Source of the DNA: Clostridium sp. CAG:590
GTDB lineage: Bacteria > Bacillota > Clostridia > Lachnospirales > Lachnospiraceae
Assembly: GCA_000431135.1 (NCBI GenBank)
Contig: HF987815.1
Location: 1-23,343, forward strand
Direction of reading: 5' to 3'
Length of the DNA stretch: 23,343 nucleotides
The position numbers and the translations under genes were made by a program. The notes below the pieces were generated by a model. It saw nothing but the letters and a program-made list of their open reading frames with translations, had not been told where the DNA came from and did not search any database. This document shows positions 15,128 through 23,133 of the stretch, piece by piece. Numbering within the stretch: position 1 is the stretch's first letter; every line of letters starts with the position of its first letter.

Positions 15128-16181
15128 GCTCCCATATCACATCCCCAAATGACAACGGTGTTGCAAAAGACAAATCTCTTGCCGCCTTTTTGCCGATAAT
15201 TTGATCATAATACATCGTGTGCATTCCTAATCCTGGCCGAATCGACTTCACATTCTCAGCTGTAAACGTGTCCCCTTCTTTAAGATCTTTTATTACATAT
15301 AAGGATCGAGACCCCTCCCTTGCAGAAACCTGTGTTGGCGTTAAACTCAGTGTTTCTCTACCTAATGCTTTTTCCAAATTCCGAATCTGTCTAACCATAT
15401 CTATAAATTCTTCCATTTCCATAGAAAATCCAGCATCCGGGCCTCCATCTGCACGCTTAATTGTAACATGTTTCTCAATCACTTTCGCCCCAAGGGCTAC
15501 CGCCCCAAGGGACACCTCACTTCCGAAACTATGATCCGACAATCCCACCACACAATCATATGTTTTTGCCATTAATGGTATTGCCCGAATATTCATATCT
15601 TCATATGGACACGGATATGCCGATGTGCACTTCAACAAAATAACCTGCTCGTTTCCTTCCTCTTTACATATCTGTAAAACCCGTTCCACATCTTCCATAA
15701 AGGCAATGCCGGTCGATATAATAATCGGTTTTCCTTTTTGAGCTATTTTTCGAATCATAGGAACATCATTAATTTCATACGAAGCCACTTTGTACGCTGG
15801 CATTCCAATCTCATCCATAAAATCAACTGCAGTTAAATCGAACGGCGATGAAAAGCAACTGAGACCTAAAGAATTCGCATATACAACTAACTCTCTCTGC
15901 CACTCCCATGGGGTATATGCCTTCTGGTACAAACTATATAAAGTCTCTCCATCCCATAATCCCCCATGTATCTGAAATTCCGGATTATCACTATCAATAG
16001 TGATTGTGTCCGCTGTATAGGTTTGGAGTTTAATAGCATTTACGCCGGAATCTCTCAACCGATATATAATATCTTTTGCTCTGCTAAAATCCATCAAATG
16101 ATTTCCAGACATTTCAGCAATAATATAAGTCGGTGAGTTTTCAGCTATAACTTGATTATCAATCTGTATGACTTTATCCAA
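15120..16181 (-). CDS. pseI: Pseudaminic acid synthase, PseI
   Basis: Condenses PEP with 2,4-diacetamido-2,4,6-trideoxy-L-altrose to form pseudaminic acid. The 353-aa protein has IAEMSGNH at 21-28, KLQTYTADT at 51-59, GGLWDG at 73-78, STGIA at 156-160, metal histidines H217 (GLSDHS) and H238 (EKHVT), GPDAGFSM at 247-254, and a C-terminal SAF domain. The GGLWDG and PDAGFSM signatures separate PseI from NeuB and LegI. The start is a TTG at 16181, well supported by AAGGAGG 8 nt upstream; an ATG right after the ribosome site is too close and out of frame. pseF lies 39 nt upstream and the GNAT overlaps downstream. Confidence 0.93.
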   Translation of the reverse strand: MDKVIQIDNQVIAENSPTYIIAEMSGNHLMDFSRAKDIIYRLRDSGVNAIKLQTYTADTITIDSDNPEFQIHGGLWDGETLYSLYQKAYTPWEWQRELVVYANSLGLSCFSSPFDLTAVDFMDEIGMPAYKVASYEINDVPMIRKIAQKGKPIIISTGIAFMEDVERVLQICKEEGNEQVILLKCTSAYPCPYEDMNIRAIPLMAKTYDCVVGLSDHSFGSEVSLGAVALGAKVIEKHVTIKRADGGPDAGFSMEMEEFIDMVRQIRNLEKALGRETLSLTPTQVSAREGSRSLYVIKDLKEGDTFTAENVKSIRPGLGMHTMYYDQIIGKKAARDLSFATPLSFGDVIWEHE

Positions 16182-16220
16182 ACTATCATCCTCCTTCTAA
16201 AGTTTATTTTCTATCATTAT

Positions 16221-16913
16221 TCAGGTATTATCACTTACCATTATCTGATACTTCATTTCCGCAATTTTCCAATCTTCTACCGTATCAATATCTTGAACCT
16301 CTGACTCCGGCATAACAATTGGAGTTGTTTTTTTTATGATTATGCCATCCATAACATTCTTAGGTTTCATAACGTAGAATTGTCCGCAGTCATGATATAT
16401 TGGCTCTAAATCCTGCGAACGAGCACTGGCATTTTCCGGATACTGATATTCCAACGCATTATCCCGAATGATAAATGCCCGCTGTGGCGGAAACGAGAAT
16501 TGCACAACAGGAGTAACCGCATCTGCTCCATCCTTCTCAACCATATCAATTGCTCTCTTTAATTTATCTGCAGTTACAAATGGAGCTGTTGGATATATAC
16601 ATACTGCAATATCAAATTCCTGTCCACGTTTTTTATACTCGTTAAAAACTTCTATCAATACATCATTCGTTGTTGCATAATCATTCGACGTTTCTGCACT
16701 TCGCATAAATGGTACACTTGCACCGTATTTCTTTGCAATCTCGGCAATTTCTTCACTATCTGTAGATACCATAACTTCATCAAATAATTTAGAAGATATT
16801 GCCGCCTCAATAGAATACGCTATAATTGGTTTTCCACAAAAATCCTTAATATTCTTCTTTGGTATTCTCTTACTTCCACCCCGGGCAGTAATAATAGCTA
16901 TTCGTTTGCCCAT
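16221..16913 (-). CDS. pseF: CMP-pseudaminic acid cytidylyltransferase, PseF
   Basis: Activates pseudaminic acid with CTP to give CMP-Pse, the donor for Maf. The 230-aa protein is of normal length. It carries the NeuA-family nucleotide loop ARGGSKRIPKKN at 10-21, STDSEEIA near 50-57, FSFPPQRAF in the middle and ARSQDLEPIYHDCGQFY, a run characteristic of PseF rather than Neu5Ac enzymes. Its ATG lies inside the end of the Maf gene (16-nt overlap), with AAGGAG 12 nt upstream. It is the only cytidylyltransferase in the window, so any second nonulosonic acid made by the other NeuB-like enzyme would have to share it or be activated elsewhere. Confidence 0.92.
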   Translation of the reverse strand: MGKRIAIITARGGSKRIPKKNIKDFCGKPIIAYSIEAAISSKLFDEVMVSTDSEEIAEIAKKYGASVPFMRSAETSNDYATTNDVLIEVFNEYKKRGQEFDIAVCIYPTAPFVTADKLKRAIDMVEKDGADAVTPVVQFSFPPQRAFIIRDNALEYQYPENASARSQDLEPIYHDCGQFYVMKPKNVMDGIIIKKTTPIVMPESEVQDIDTVEDWKIAEMKYQIMVSDNT

Positions 16914-18760
16914 TGTTTTATATTCTCCTTATCATCCAAAAGTTCCTTAAATAAATTTTCGATATCTTTTGTTGCATCATACATAGATTCCATATATCCC
17001 CTCATTTTCGAAAACATTCTAATGCATTCCTCTACGTTATCCTCTTTTATTGAAAGAACATCTCCCAACACATCACCCTGTTCTGGAGAAATATAATAAT
17101 CTACAAATATTATCTCGTCAAAGTTATTACATTCTTCTGCAATTTTACCGATTTCCTTCTGAATTTTTTTAATTTTAGAAACAGTATATGTATGAATCTT
17201 GATCATCTGTATTCCTTGATCAATCAATCGTATGCCTCTTTGAAGCTTATATCTTAATTGATTCATATGTGCAACGCTATCTTTCCACATCTGAATCACT
17301 TTTTCCTGTTGCTGCTCATTAAATGTACACGGCATTTCCTTTATTGTCTTTTCAAAATCAAAAGGTTCCACTCTAACAGATTCTATCGCCTCCTGTAATG
17401 GCATTTGAATCGTTCCCTCAATCTTAGCTCCACCCTCTGTTGCATTAATTACTTTTAATTCTTCTCCATCTATTTTTTGTGCCAAAACTGCCTCATACCA
17501 TTCTCTATAAAAACTATAATCTGGTGAAGTATACACCTTCTCACCATAATATCCCTCTATTTCAATCTTGTCTCGTGACAACTTAAACGTATCAATATCA
17601 TCTTTTCCTGCATGTACTTTATTGTTGCTTAATGCCAAATCTTGGCCTACTAATATAATTTCATGGTATCCCCATGCTCTGGCTAACACAAAAGCAAATG
17701 TAGCAACTGATCCTCCGGCAGACAATACATACATATGTTTTCCTGCGATTTGATACATTTGATCAAAATACTCACCTTCCGCAGATGCCAATATAACCTT
17801 TGTATCTTTCATTAATTTCACAATGTCATTATTGGCAGATCCACAAAATGCCATAGGAATTCTATGGGTTTCTTTATTTTCAAATAATTGCACCGGTTTT
17901 TTAGGATCAGCCACAACCACCAAATCGGGTTGTATATCTTGCGACAACAAATAACGCAATGCCGTATCAACGGCTATTATCAACAATTTCCCCTTTGCTT
18001 TTTTTAAATGTTGAACATTTTTTTCTAACGACGGTCCTGCTGCAACAATAATTGCCGGACGATCTGTCGGAAACACACCTTCAAAATCCTCTTCACAGTT
18101 ACTATGAAACAGCTCCTTCATATTAAGGATATTATTACGTGCTTCATTTCTTCCAAAATAAGAATTTGTCGCAATATTCGATCCAACCATTGTAACCAAA
18201 AAACTATATTTCTGCCGAACCAATTCATATGATTCTTCAAATAATTGTTTATAAAGCGGCATTGCATCCAAAATGCACCATTTGTAATTTTCAACTGTGA
18301 TACATCTTCCTATATCTATATCCAACGTCTGATCATTCATGCCTTTTACGATAATATTAACATTATCATGATCTAACACATAAGCCATGTCATAATTCTG
18401 CAATGCGCACAAAAATATATCTGTAGATGGTTCATAAAATAAATATTGCACATTCGCTCCATTTGCTTTGATAACCTGTTCTGCAAGCACACCACTGCCC
18501 AATCCAACAAAAATAATATATGAATAATCCACCAGACTTTCATACTGTTTTGCAAATCGCTCCGCCTCTTTTTCAGGATTATATCGACTTCCCATGTAAT
18601 ACTCTTTTTTTTCTTTTTCGACACATATAATAGGAGAACCATTTTTAGCTTCTACAATGGAACAATTTACTTGTGTTGCATTATTCCACTCTTTAATTGC
18701 TTCATATAACCTAGGATTTTTCTTTTTAATTATTCTCAAGTTTTTCTCAAAATACGACAT
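16898..18760 (-). CDS. Motility accessory factor (Maf/DUF115) flagellin glycosyltransferase
   Basis: Maf proteins transfer nonulosonic acids from CMP donors to Ser/Thr of flagellin before export. Numbered from the ATG at 18772, the protein has GLGSG near 90-94, the MptE-like core with AAGPSLEKN at 244-252, VDTALRYLL near 268-276, GGSVATFA at 353-360 and LVGQDLA at 374-380, then a helical C-terminus. I choose the ATG at 18760 (MSYFEKNLRI, 620 aa): the ATG at 18772 abuts the AAAAGG ribosome site with no spacer. It lies between the flagellin gene and pseF, so its substrate is almost certainly CMP-Pse or a derivative, and its target the adjacent flagellin. Only one Maf is visible. Confidence 0.88.
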   Translation of the reverse strand: MSYFEKNLRIIKKKNPRLYEAIKEWNNATQVNCSIVEAKNGSPIICVEKEKKEYYMGSRYNPEKEAERFAKQYESLVDYSYIIFVGLGSGVLAEQVIKANGANVQYLFYEPSTDIFLCALQNYDMAYVLDHDNVNIIVKGMNDQTLDIDIGRCITVENYKWCILDAMPLYKQLFEESYELVRQKYSFLVTMVGSNIATNSYFGRNEARNNILNMKELFHSNCEEDFEGVFPTDRPAIIVAAGPSLEKNVQHLKKAKGKLLIIAVDTALRYLLSQDIQPDLVVVADPKKPVQLFENKETHRIPMAFCGSANNDIVKLMKDTKVILASAEGEYFDQMYQIAGKHMYVLSAGGSVATFAFVLARAWGYHEIILVGQDLALSNNKVHAGKDDIDTFKLSRDKIEIEGYYGEKVYTSPDYSFYREWYEAVLAQKIDGEELKVINATEGGAKIEGTIQMPLQEAIESVRVEPFDFEKTIKEMPCTFNEQQQEKVIQMWKDSVAHMNQLRYKLQRGIRLIDQGIQMIKIHTYTVSKIKKIQKEIGKIAEECNNFDEIIFVDYYISPEQGDVLGDVLSIKEDNVEECIRMFSKMRGYMESMYDATKDIENLFKELLDDKENIKQWANE

Positions 18761-18777
18761 TTTCCCATTCATCCTTT

Positions 18778-19041
18778 TTACATATTTTGCAACTGTTCGA
18801 CTACTTCATATTGTAAAATATCTGCCAACAATATATAATCTTCTTTTTCCATTGCCTCCAATGCTTGTAACAATTTTTCTTTTAATATATCCTTCTTTTC
18901 ATCTTGCTCTATCTGCGAAATAAATTGATCCAAACTTGGCAATACCAAATATAATAATCTATATGCCACTTGTATATTTTCCTGATACAAATAATCGGTA
19001 ATTTTAATTAAATTATCTATCAACTGTGATACTTCTTCCAT
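18778..19041 (-). CDS. Small helical protein of unknown function
   Basis: I do not recognise this 87-aa protein. It looks all-helical and acidic, with leucine/isoleucine-rich heptads (MEEVSQLIDNLIKITDYL at the start, KEKLLQALEAM in the middle, VVEQLQNM at the end) and no signal peptide or membrane segment. The start at 19041 is favoured by AGGGAGGTC 6 nt upstream; an ATG nine codons further upstream would place that ribosome site inside the gene. It is the first gene after the flagellin terminator and ends 5-17 nt before the Maf gene, so it is probably co-translated with Maf. A chaperone, Maf partner or small regulator are all possible; none is demonstrated. Confidence 0.72.
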   Translation of the reverse strand: MEEVSQLIDNLIKITDYLYQENIQVAYRLLYLVLPSLDQFISQIEQDEKKDILKEKLLQALEAMEKEDYILLADILQYEVVEQLQNM

Positions 19042-19126
19042 TCTATTGACCTCCCTTATTTTTAACAAATAGTTAGAAAAGGCATCTATATTTTAAATAC
19101 TTTTTCTAAATACTTGTTATGCAATT

Positions 19127-19156
19127 AAGACAAATAAAGCGGACCTAATGGTCCGC
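19127..19156 (-). terminator. Intrinsic terminator of flagellin
   Basis: A perfect 7-bp GC-rich stem (GCGGACC at 19139-19145 and GGTCCGC at 19150-19156) with a TAAT loop. On the minus strand it is followed by TTTATTTGTCTT. It lies 24 nt past the flagellin stop, so most flagellin transcripts should end here. Confidence 0.85.
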
Positions 19157-19180
19157 CCTATTCGCAATAACCTTATTTGA

Positions 19181-19996
19181 TTACTGAAGTAATGATAATA
19201 CGCTCTGGTTAGACTGGTTTGCCTGTGCAAGCATTGACTGAGCAGCCTGCTGTAAGATGTTATTCTTAGAGTAGTTAACCATCTCTGTAGCCATATCTGT
19301 ATCACGGATATTAGATTCAGCAGATGTTAAGTTCTCAGAATAGTTCTGCAAGTTATTGATTGTGTAATCCAAACGATTCTGAATAGCACCTAACTTAGAA
19401 CGCTCTTTTGATACCGTCTTAATAGCATCTGTAATCTTAGCCATAGCACTACCAGCAGCACCATGTGATGACATCTTCAAACTCTTAACCCCAAGCTTTG
19501 TAGCATTCATGGTCGCGATAGAAATCTTCATATCTTCACCCTTATTAGCACCAACCTGTAAATACTTTCCAGTGTTCATTCCGCCACTTAATAAGTAAGT
19601 TCCGTTGAACTGTGCTTTCTTTGAAATGCTATCAATTTCTGAAGTTAACTGATCAATCTCATCCTGAATAGACTGACGATCCTCTGTAGCATTAACATCA
19701 TTGGCTGCCTTAGTTGCCAACTCACCCATACGCTGTAAGATTGAATGAATCTCATTCATATTACCTTCAGCTGTCTGGATTAAGTACTGACCATCCTCTG
19801 AGTTGCTGACTGCCTGGTTGATACCTCTGATCTGATTACGCATCTTCTCAGAAATTGAAAGTCCTGCTGCATCATCTGCTGCACGGTTTACTTTGTAACC
19901 AGAAGATAACTTCTCTGAAGACTTAGATACTGCCTTAACGTTCATTCCCAGCATTCTGTTTGTGTTTGCTGCCTGCATGTTGTGTTGTACTACCAT
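19181..19996 (-). CDS. fliC: Flagellin (short, D0/D1 type)
   Basis: Filament subunit, exported by the flagellar type III system. At 271 aa it is near the minimum for flagellins. The N-terminal D0/D1 part (VQHNMQAANTNRML, SSGYKVNRAADDAAGL at 31-46, LQRMGELA at 87-94) joins through a short middle of about 45 residues (140-185) to the C-terminal D1/D0 (ESNIRDTDMATEMV at 227-240, QSMLAQANQSN). There is no D2/D3 and no cysteine. The residues matching the TLR5 contacts of Salmonella flagellin R90, L94 and E114 are present (R89, L93, E113), while R92 is Gly91. It is the probable target of the Maf enzyme. The ATG follows AAGGAGG with 8-nt spacing. Confidence 0.95.
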   Translation of the reverse strand: MVVQHNMQAANTNRMLGMNVKAVSKSSEKLSSGYKVNRAADDAAGLSISEKMRNQIRGINQAVSNSEDGQYLIQTAEGNMNEIHSILQRMGELATKAANDVNATEDRQSIQDEIDQLTSEIDSISKKAQFNGTYLLSGGMNTGKYLQVGANKGEDMKISIATMNATKLGVKSLKMSSHGAAGSAMAKITDAIKTVSKERSKLGAIQNRLDYTINNLQNYSENLTSAESNIRDTDMATEMVNYSKNNILQQAAQSMLAQANQSNQSVLSLLQ

Positions 19997-20000
19997 AATG

Positions 20001-20009
20001 AATTCCTCC
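20001..20009 (-). promoter_or_regulatory. Flagellin ribosome binding site, possible CsrA site 2
   Basis: The minus strand reads AAGGAGGAA, a near-perfect Shine-Dalgarno sequence before the flagellin ATG. It contains GGA and lies about 20 nt from the GGA in the upstream hairpin loop, matching the two-site arrangement known for CsrA repression of Bacillus hag. Confidence 0.7.
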
Positions 20010-20017
20010 TTGAATAT

Positions 20018-20035
20018 AATGTAGCTTCCTTGCTA
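20018..20035 (-). promoter_or_regulatory. Leader hairpin with GGA loop, candidate CsrA site 1
   Basis: Perfect 6-bp stem, TGTAGC with GCTACA, around the loop AAGGAA on the minus strand. GGA in a hairpin loop is the classical CsrA/RsmA recognition element. It sits 8 nt upstream of the flagellin ribosome site. CsrA and FliW are not in the window, so the regulator is inferred. Confidence 0.55.
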
Positions 20036-20044
20036 CATGTACTA

Positions 20045-20057
20045 GTAGCGATGCTAC
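20045..20057 (-). promoter_or_regulatory. Second leader hairpin (GTAGC repeat)
   Basis: A 5-bp stem GTAGC/GCTAC with a 3-nt ATC loop on the minus strand, 9 nt upstream of the GGA hairpin. Both hairpins use the same GTAGC/GCTAC arms, so the arms could swap partners. That would either release the GGA loop or lock it into a larger structure. Function is unproven. Confidence 0.45.
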
Positions 20058-20118
20058 CGTTAATAATAATTATATAATATCTCTTACGAGTTATTACCTC
20101 TTAACCTTTACACTATAT

Positions 20119-20145
20119 ATATCGGAAACGAATCGCAATACTTTA
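20119..20145 (-). promoter_or_regulatory. Sigma-D (sigma-28) flagellin promoter
   Basis: On the minus strand, TAAA (20142-20145), exactly 15 nt, then TCCGATAT (20119-20126). The Bacillus sigma-D consensus is TAAA-N15-GCCGATAT, so only one base differs. Transcription should start near 20111, giving a leader of about 115 nt. This marks flagellin as a late, class III flagellar gene. Confidence 0.85.
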
Positions 20146-20163
20146 TAGCTTTTTCTAATTTTT

Positions 20164-20646
20164 TTAATTTTTTTGATTGAATCGGTATGCATCCATCACT
20201 CTTTGATTATTCATGGTCTGATTATAATGAGAAGCAACGGATGCCGCATTTCTCTTTGCAGCATATACCTTCTGCCGTTTTACAAAACACTGTGTTAATT
20301 TATCCCTGTTGCGTTCCTCCAACACCCGTATCTCCACGCCAAGATCCGTACAGTTCTTGATCAGTCTCCGGATCTCTTCAAGTTCCTCCTGATATACATT
20401 CGGATTGTTCTTTACTTCATCACGTATCCTTCCATACACGGAAGTAAAACCATCATCATATTCATTGAGCTTTGTAATCAATATCTCCTTGCGATTCAGA
20501 GAGTCATCTAACATCATTTCCTCAAAATCTGCACGTTCTGCAATATGACTTTGTTCCTGTGTGATCTGCAACAACTCCTGTAATGTTTCTTCCTGTCTCT
20601 TCAATGTAGTAAGTAACACCCGGATATAATTTGCCGTCTCGCTCAT
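20164..20646 (-). CDS. FlgN/FliT-like flagellar export chaperone
   Basis: Cytoplasmic helical protein of 160 aa with long heptad stretches (ETLQELLQITQEQ near 20-32, EELEEIRRLIKN near 87-98, RVLEERNRDKLTQ near 106-118) and a basic, asparagine-rich tail (NQTMNNQRVMDAYRFNQ). Length, all-alpha character and position directly after fliS fit a FlgN-family chaperone for hook-associated proteins, or a FliT-like chaperone for FliD. Sequence motifs alone do not separate these. The ATG follows AGGAG with 7-nt spacing, 15 nt after the fliS stop. The next gene, flagellin, has its own promoter just downstream. Confidence 0.65.
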   Translation of the reverse strand: MSETANYIRVLLTTLKRQEETLQELLQITQEQSHIAERADFEEMMLDDSLNRKEILITKLNEYDDGFTSVYGRIRDEVKNNPNVYQEELEEIRRLIKNCTDLGVEIRVLEERNRDKLTQCFVKRQKVYAAKRNAASVASHYNQTMNNQRVMDAYRFNQKN

Positions 20647-20661
20647 AATAGATCTCCTATA

Positions 20662-21048
20662 CTACTGCCTTGCCGGATCCTTTGCAACCTTCATGATCTG
20701 TTTCCATGCGTCCCGAAGATCCCTCAGCTGATCCAATATTTCATCTACCTTCTCCACACTGTGTTTCTGATTTGCCTCTACCATAAGCTGGAAGATATAA
20801 TTGTATATTATATCAAAGTCTTTTGCCACAGGATACTTAAAATCTAATGTAGACTGCAACTCGGTAATAATATTCCTCGCCTTACGGATCTTGAACATAG
20901 CATCACCATACTCGCCCTTTTCCATATCAATCTTCGCAAGATTACAGAACTTAATTGCTCCTTCATATAACATCAACGTCAGTTCTGCCGGACTTGCCGT
21001 TATTACCCTGTCGTTTGCATACTTTGCATACGGATTCTTCAATGCCAT
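20662..21048 (-). CDS. fliS: Flagellin export chaperone FliS
   Basis: Binds the C-terminal D0 of flagellin in the cytoplasm and prevents premature polymerisation before export; in Bacillus it also takes part in the FliW/CsrA control of flagellin. The 128-aa protein starts MALKNPYAKYANDRV and has SPAELTLMLYEGAIKFCNLA, the conserved helix of the FliS family, followed by helical segments to the C-terminus. I chose the ATG at 21048, which follows AAGGAGAAGGG; an upstream in-frame extension of 17 codons is unlike FliS and runs into a hairpin. It is preceded by fliD with a 112-nt gap and followed by the FlgN-like gene. Confidence 0.92.
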   Translation of the reverse strand: MALKNPYAKYANDRVITASPAELTLMLYEGAIKFCNLAKIDMEKGEYGDAMFKIRKARNIITELQSTLDFKYPVAKDFDIIYNYIFQLMVEANQKHSVEKVDEILDQLRDLRDAWKQIMKVAKDPARQ

Positions 21049-21079
21049 ACCCTTCTCCTTATACATCCTTACTTTAATA

Positions 21080-21117
21080 AAGTATTGCACTGATCCCATT
21101 CAATCAGCGCAATACTT
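21080..21117 (-). terminator. Hairpin between fliD and fliS
   Basis: Arms 21080-21094 and 21103-21117 pair over 14 of 15 positions (AAGTATTGC, one mismatch, CTGAT) with an 8-nt loop. On the minus strand the hairpin is followed by TATTAAAG, only moderately U-rich. It may be a weak terminator or an mRNA-stabilising structure that sets FliD and FliS levels apart. It lies about 20 nt before the fliS ribosome site. Confidence 0.45.
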
Positions 21118-21160
21118 ATTCTATCATATGTTCTTTATCTTTTCCATACCATTATACGAA

Positions 21161-23122
21161 TCACGAACCGCCAAACAGCTGTGAAATGTATGTCTGCTGT
21201 GATTGCAACTTTGTAAGTGCTGTCTCCATAGAAGAAAACTGCTTGTAATATTTATCCTGCTCATCCTGCAATTTTTTCTGAAGGCTTGTGACATCCTCTT
21301 TATAGCTCTTAATGTCATCATCCATCTCCAAGTCATTATAGAATGTCAACGAACTTCTTACACCGACAACTCTCTTCATAGAGCTCTGGAAATTCTTATA
21401 GATCTCATCACCCAGAGTAGTCAGTGTCTTCATCAAAGCTTCCGGATTGTCAGAAATGGCGGCTTTTAATTTGTCATCCAGACCTGCAAAGTCCGAATCA
21501 TCCGCATTACCCTGAATATGTAACTGACCCTTTTCCGTATAATCGCTTGTTACAATACCGAAGGAAGACAATGCATACCGGGATGTCGTACCGTCAGAAT
21601 TCGTTACTTCCACAGACTTGTTCAACGTTGTACGCATACTGGTCAGCAAAGTACTGATCGTACTGTCTCTGCGAAGAAGAGATCCCTTGATCTTATTTTC
21701 CCAGTTCTTGATGTCTTCATCTGTCATTGCATCCTTCTCATCTGAAGTCAGCGGTTCATATCCTCTCGAGCTCGATGCATCATATAACTTGTTCATCTCC
21801 GTGATCAACGTATTGTATTCTTTCACAAAGCTCTTTACTTTATCGTAAATTCCATCCACGTCCGTATCAACAGAAAATGCCTGTTCTCCGCCAACCGAGC
21901 TCACATCCATCGTCAATCCGTTAATATTAAAGCTATTGGTTGCCTGTGTATATTCTACTCCGTTATACACCAAAGATGCATCCGATGCATCAATCTTACC
22001 TGCTTCTCCATCTGTCAGATTCAAACCAAGTGCTGCAAGTGTCGCATCATCTGCCTCTACCGTAAATGCATTCTCCACACCGGTATTCTTAGAACTCAGA
22101 TAAAACCGTCCCTGGTTAGTGTCATAACTTGCATTGATCCCTGTCTTTGCCATAGCGGAAGCCAGACTATCCATCGTCGTAGTACGGTCTACCACGATCT
22201 CTGTTCCATTCACTTTGATGCTGGTTCCCTGTGCAATCCCGAGATCAACCAGCTTACTTGAACCAGTCACCTTGCTGTCTGCTGTCACCTGCTTATCATA
22301 TGCGAATGCACTGCCGGATACTGTATTCACTTCATTCCCGCTGATCTCACTCTTAGACTTAACCGTCATACCTTTTCCGGATGCATCATAAGTAAGTCCC
22401 AGCGCCTTGGCACTCGTCTCATTTGCAGCAGTGATCATCAGTGAACGGCCACCAGAATATGTTGCTGTGCCCGTCGCAGGATCCGTTGTCTCCGTTGCAG
22501 TCTCATTGGTAAAGGTAAGTCTGCCCTGTGTCATACTTGCCTTCAATCCGGTTCCATCTAATTGTATATTGATATCCTGAAGCAAATCATCTACTGTTGT
22601 ATTCTCATCAATGTTGATGTTGACATCTACCTTGCTTCCGTCCTCAGCGTTCTGAACCGTAAAGCTTGAACCATTCAATGCATTCTGAATCGAATAACCA
22701 TTCTTATCATATAATTCCGATATCTTCTTGCTGGTATCCGTAATTGCTGTATAAGAGGATGCGGTATAAGTGCCGGTATTGATCTTATGCCCGGTCCACA
22801 TCTGTGCATTTGCCGTACTCTTAACCTGAATCTTGTGATTACCGCTTACTGCCTTGGAGTTCGCTGTTACCTTGACTCCATTAAGCGTTCCATTCACCAA
22901 CTTGCTGTTATAAGTTCCCGCACTCTTAAATGTATTCAAAGCACCCTTATAAAAATCCATCAGCTTAGTATTCAGGGAAGCCCAGGCTTCTTTCTTCCAT
23001 TCTGCCTTCGTCTGCTTCTTCTTTGCATTATCAACTTTGGTCTGATAGGCATCTGACAACTGTTTTACAAGACTCTCTGTATCCAATCCGGACGCAAGAC
23101 CTGTCATTCTAACTCCTGCCAT
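21161..23122 (-). CDS. fliD: Flagellar hook-associated protein 2 (filament cap) FliD
   Basis: Forms the cap at the growing filament tip, where flagellin monomers are inserted. The 653-aa protein starts with the FliD N-terminal signature RMTGLASGLDTESLVKQL. It has a long Ser/Thr-rich central region with the usual repeated domains, and a C-terminal coiled-coil D0/D1 (LQKKLQDEQDKYYKQFSSMETAL near the end) finishing SYISQLFGGS-like. I place the start at the ATG at 23122: AGGAGG ends only 1 nt before the ATG at 23128 but 7 nt before this one. The ribosome site overlaps the flaG stop codon, so flaG and fliD are coupled. Base composition is visibly GC-richer than in the glycan genes. Confidence 0.94.
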   Translation of the reverse strand: MAGVRMTGLASGLDTESLVKQLSDAYQTKVDNAKKKQTKAEWKKEAWASLNTKLMDFYKGALNTFKSAGTYNSKLVNGTLNGVKVTANSKAVSGNHKIQVKSTANAQMWTGHKINTGTYTASSYTAITDTSKKISELYDKNGYSIQNALNGSSFTVQNAEDGSKVDVNINIDENTTVDDLLQDINIQLDGTGLKASMTQGRLTFTNETATETTDPATGTATYSGGRSLMITAANETSAKALGLTYDASGKGMTVKSKSEISGNEVNTVSGSAFAYDKQVTADSKVTGSSKLVDLGIAQGTSIKVNGTEIVVDRTTTMDSLASAMAKTGINASYDTNQGRFYLSSKNTGVENAFTVEADDATLAALGLNLTDGEAGKIDASDASLVYNGVEYTQATNSFNINGLTMDVSSVGGEQAFSVDTDVDGIYDKVKSFVKEYNTLITEMNKLYDASSSRGYEPLTSDEKDAMTDEDIKNWENKIKGSLLRRDSTISTLLTSMRTTLNKSVEVTNSDGTTSRYALSSFGIVTSDYTEKGQLHIQGNADDSDFAGLDDKLKAAISDNPEALMKTLTTLGDEIYKNFQSSMKRVVGVRSSLTFYNDLEMDDDIKSYKEDVTSLQKKLQDEQDKYYKQFSSMETALTKLQSQQTYISQLFGGS

Positions 23123-23133
23123 ATTCATTCCTC

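Noticed and set aside
20018..20057. Riboswitch in the flagellin leader
   Set aside because: The leader is only about 115 nt with two simple hairpins and no conserved aptamer core I can recognise; a CsrA-type protein site explains the GGA loop better.
20801..21184. Plus-strand open frame of 127 codons
   Set aside because: Antisense to fliS and the fliD-fliS gap; fliS on the opposite strand is unambiguous.
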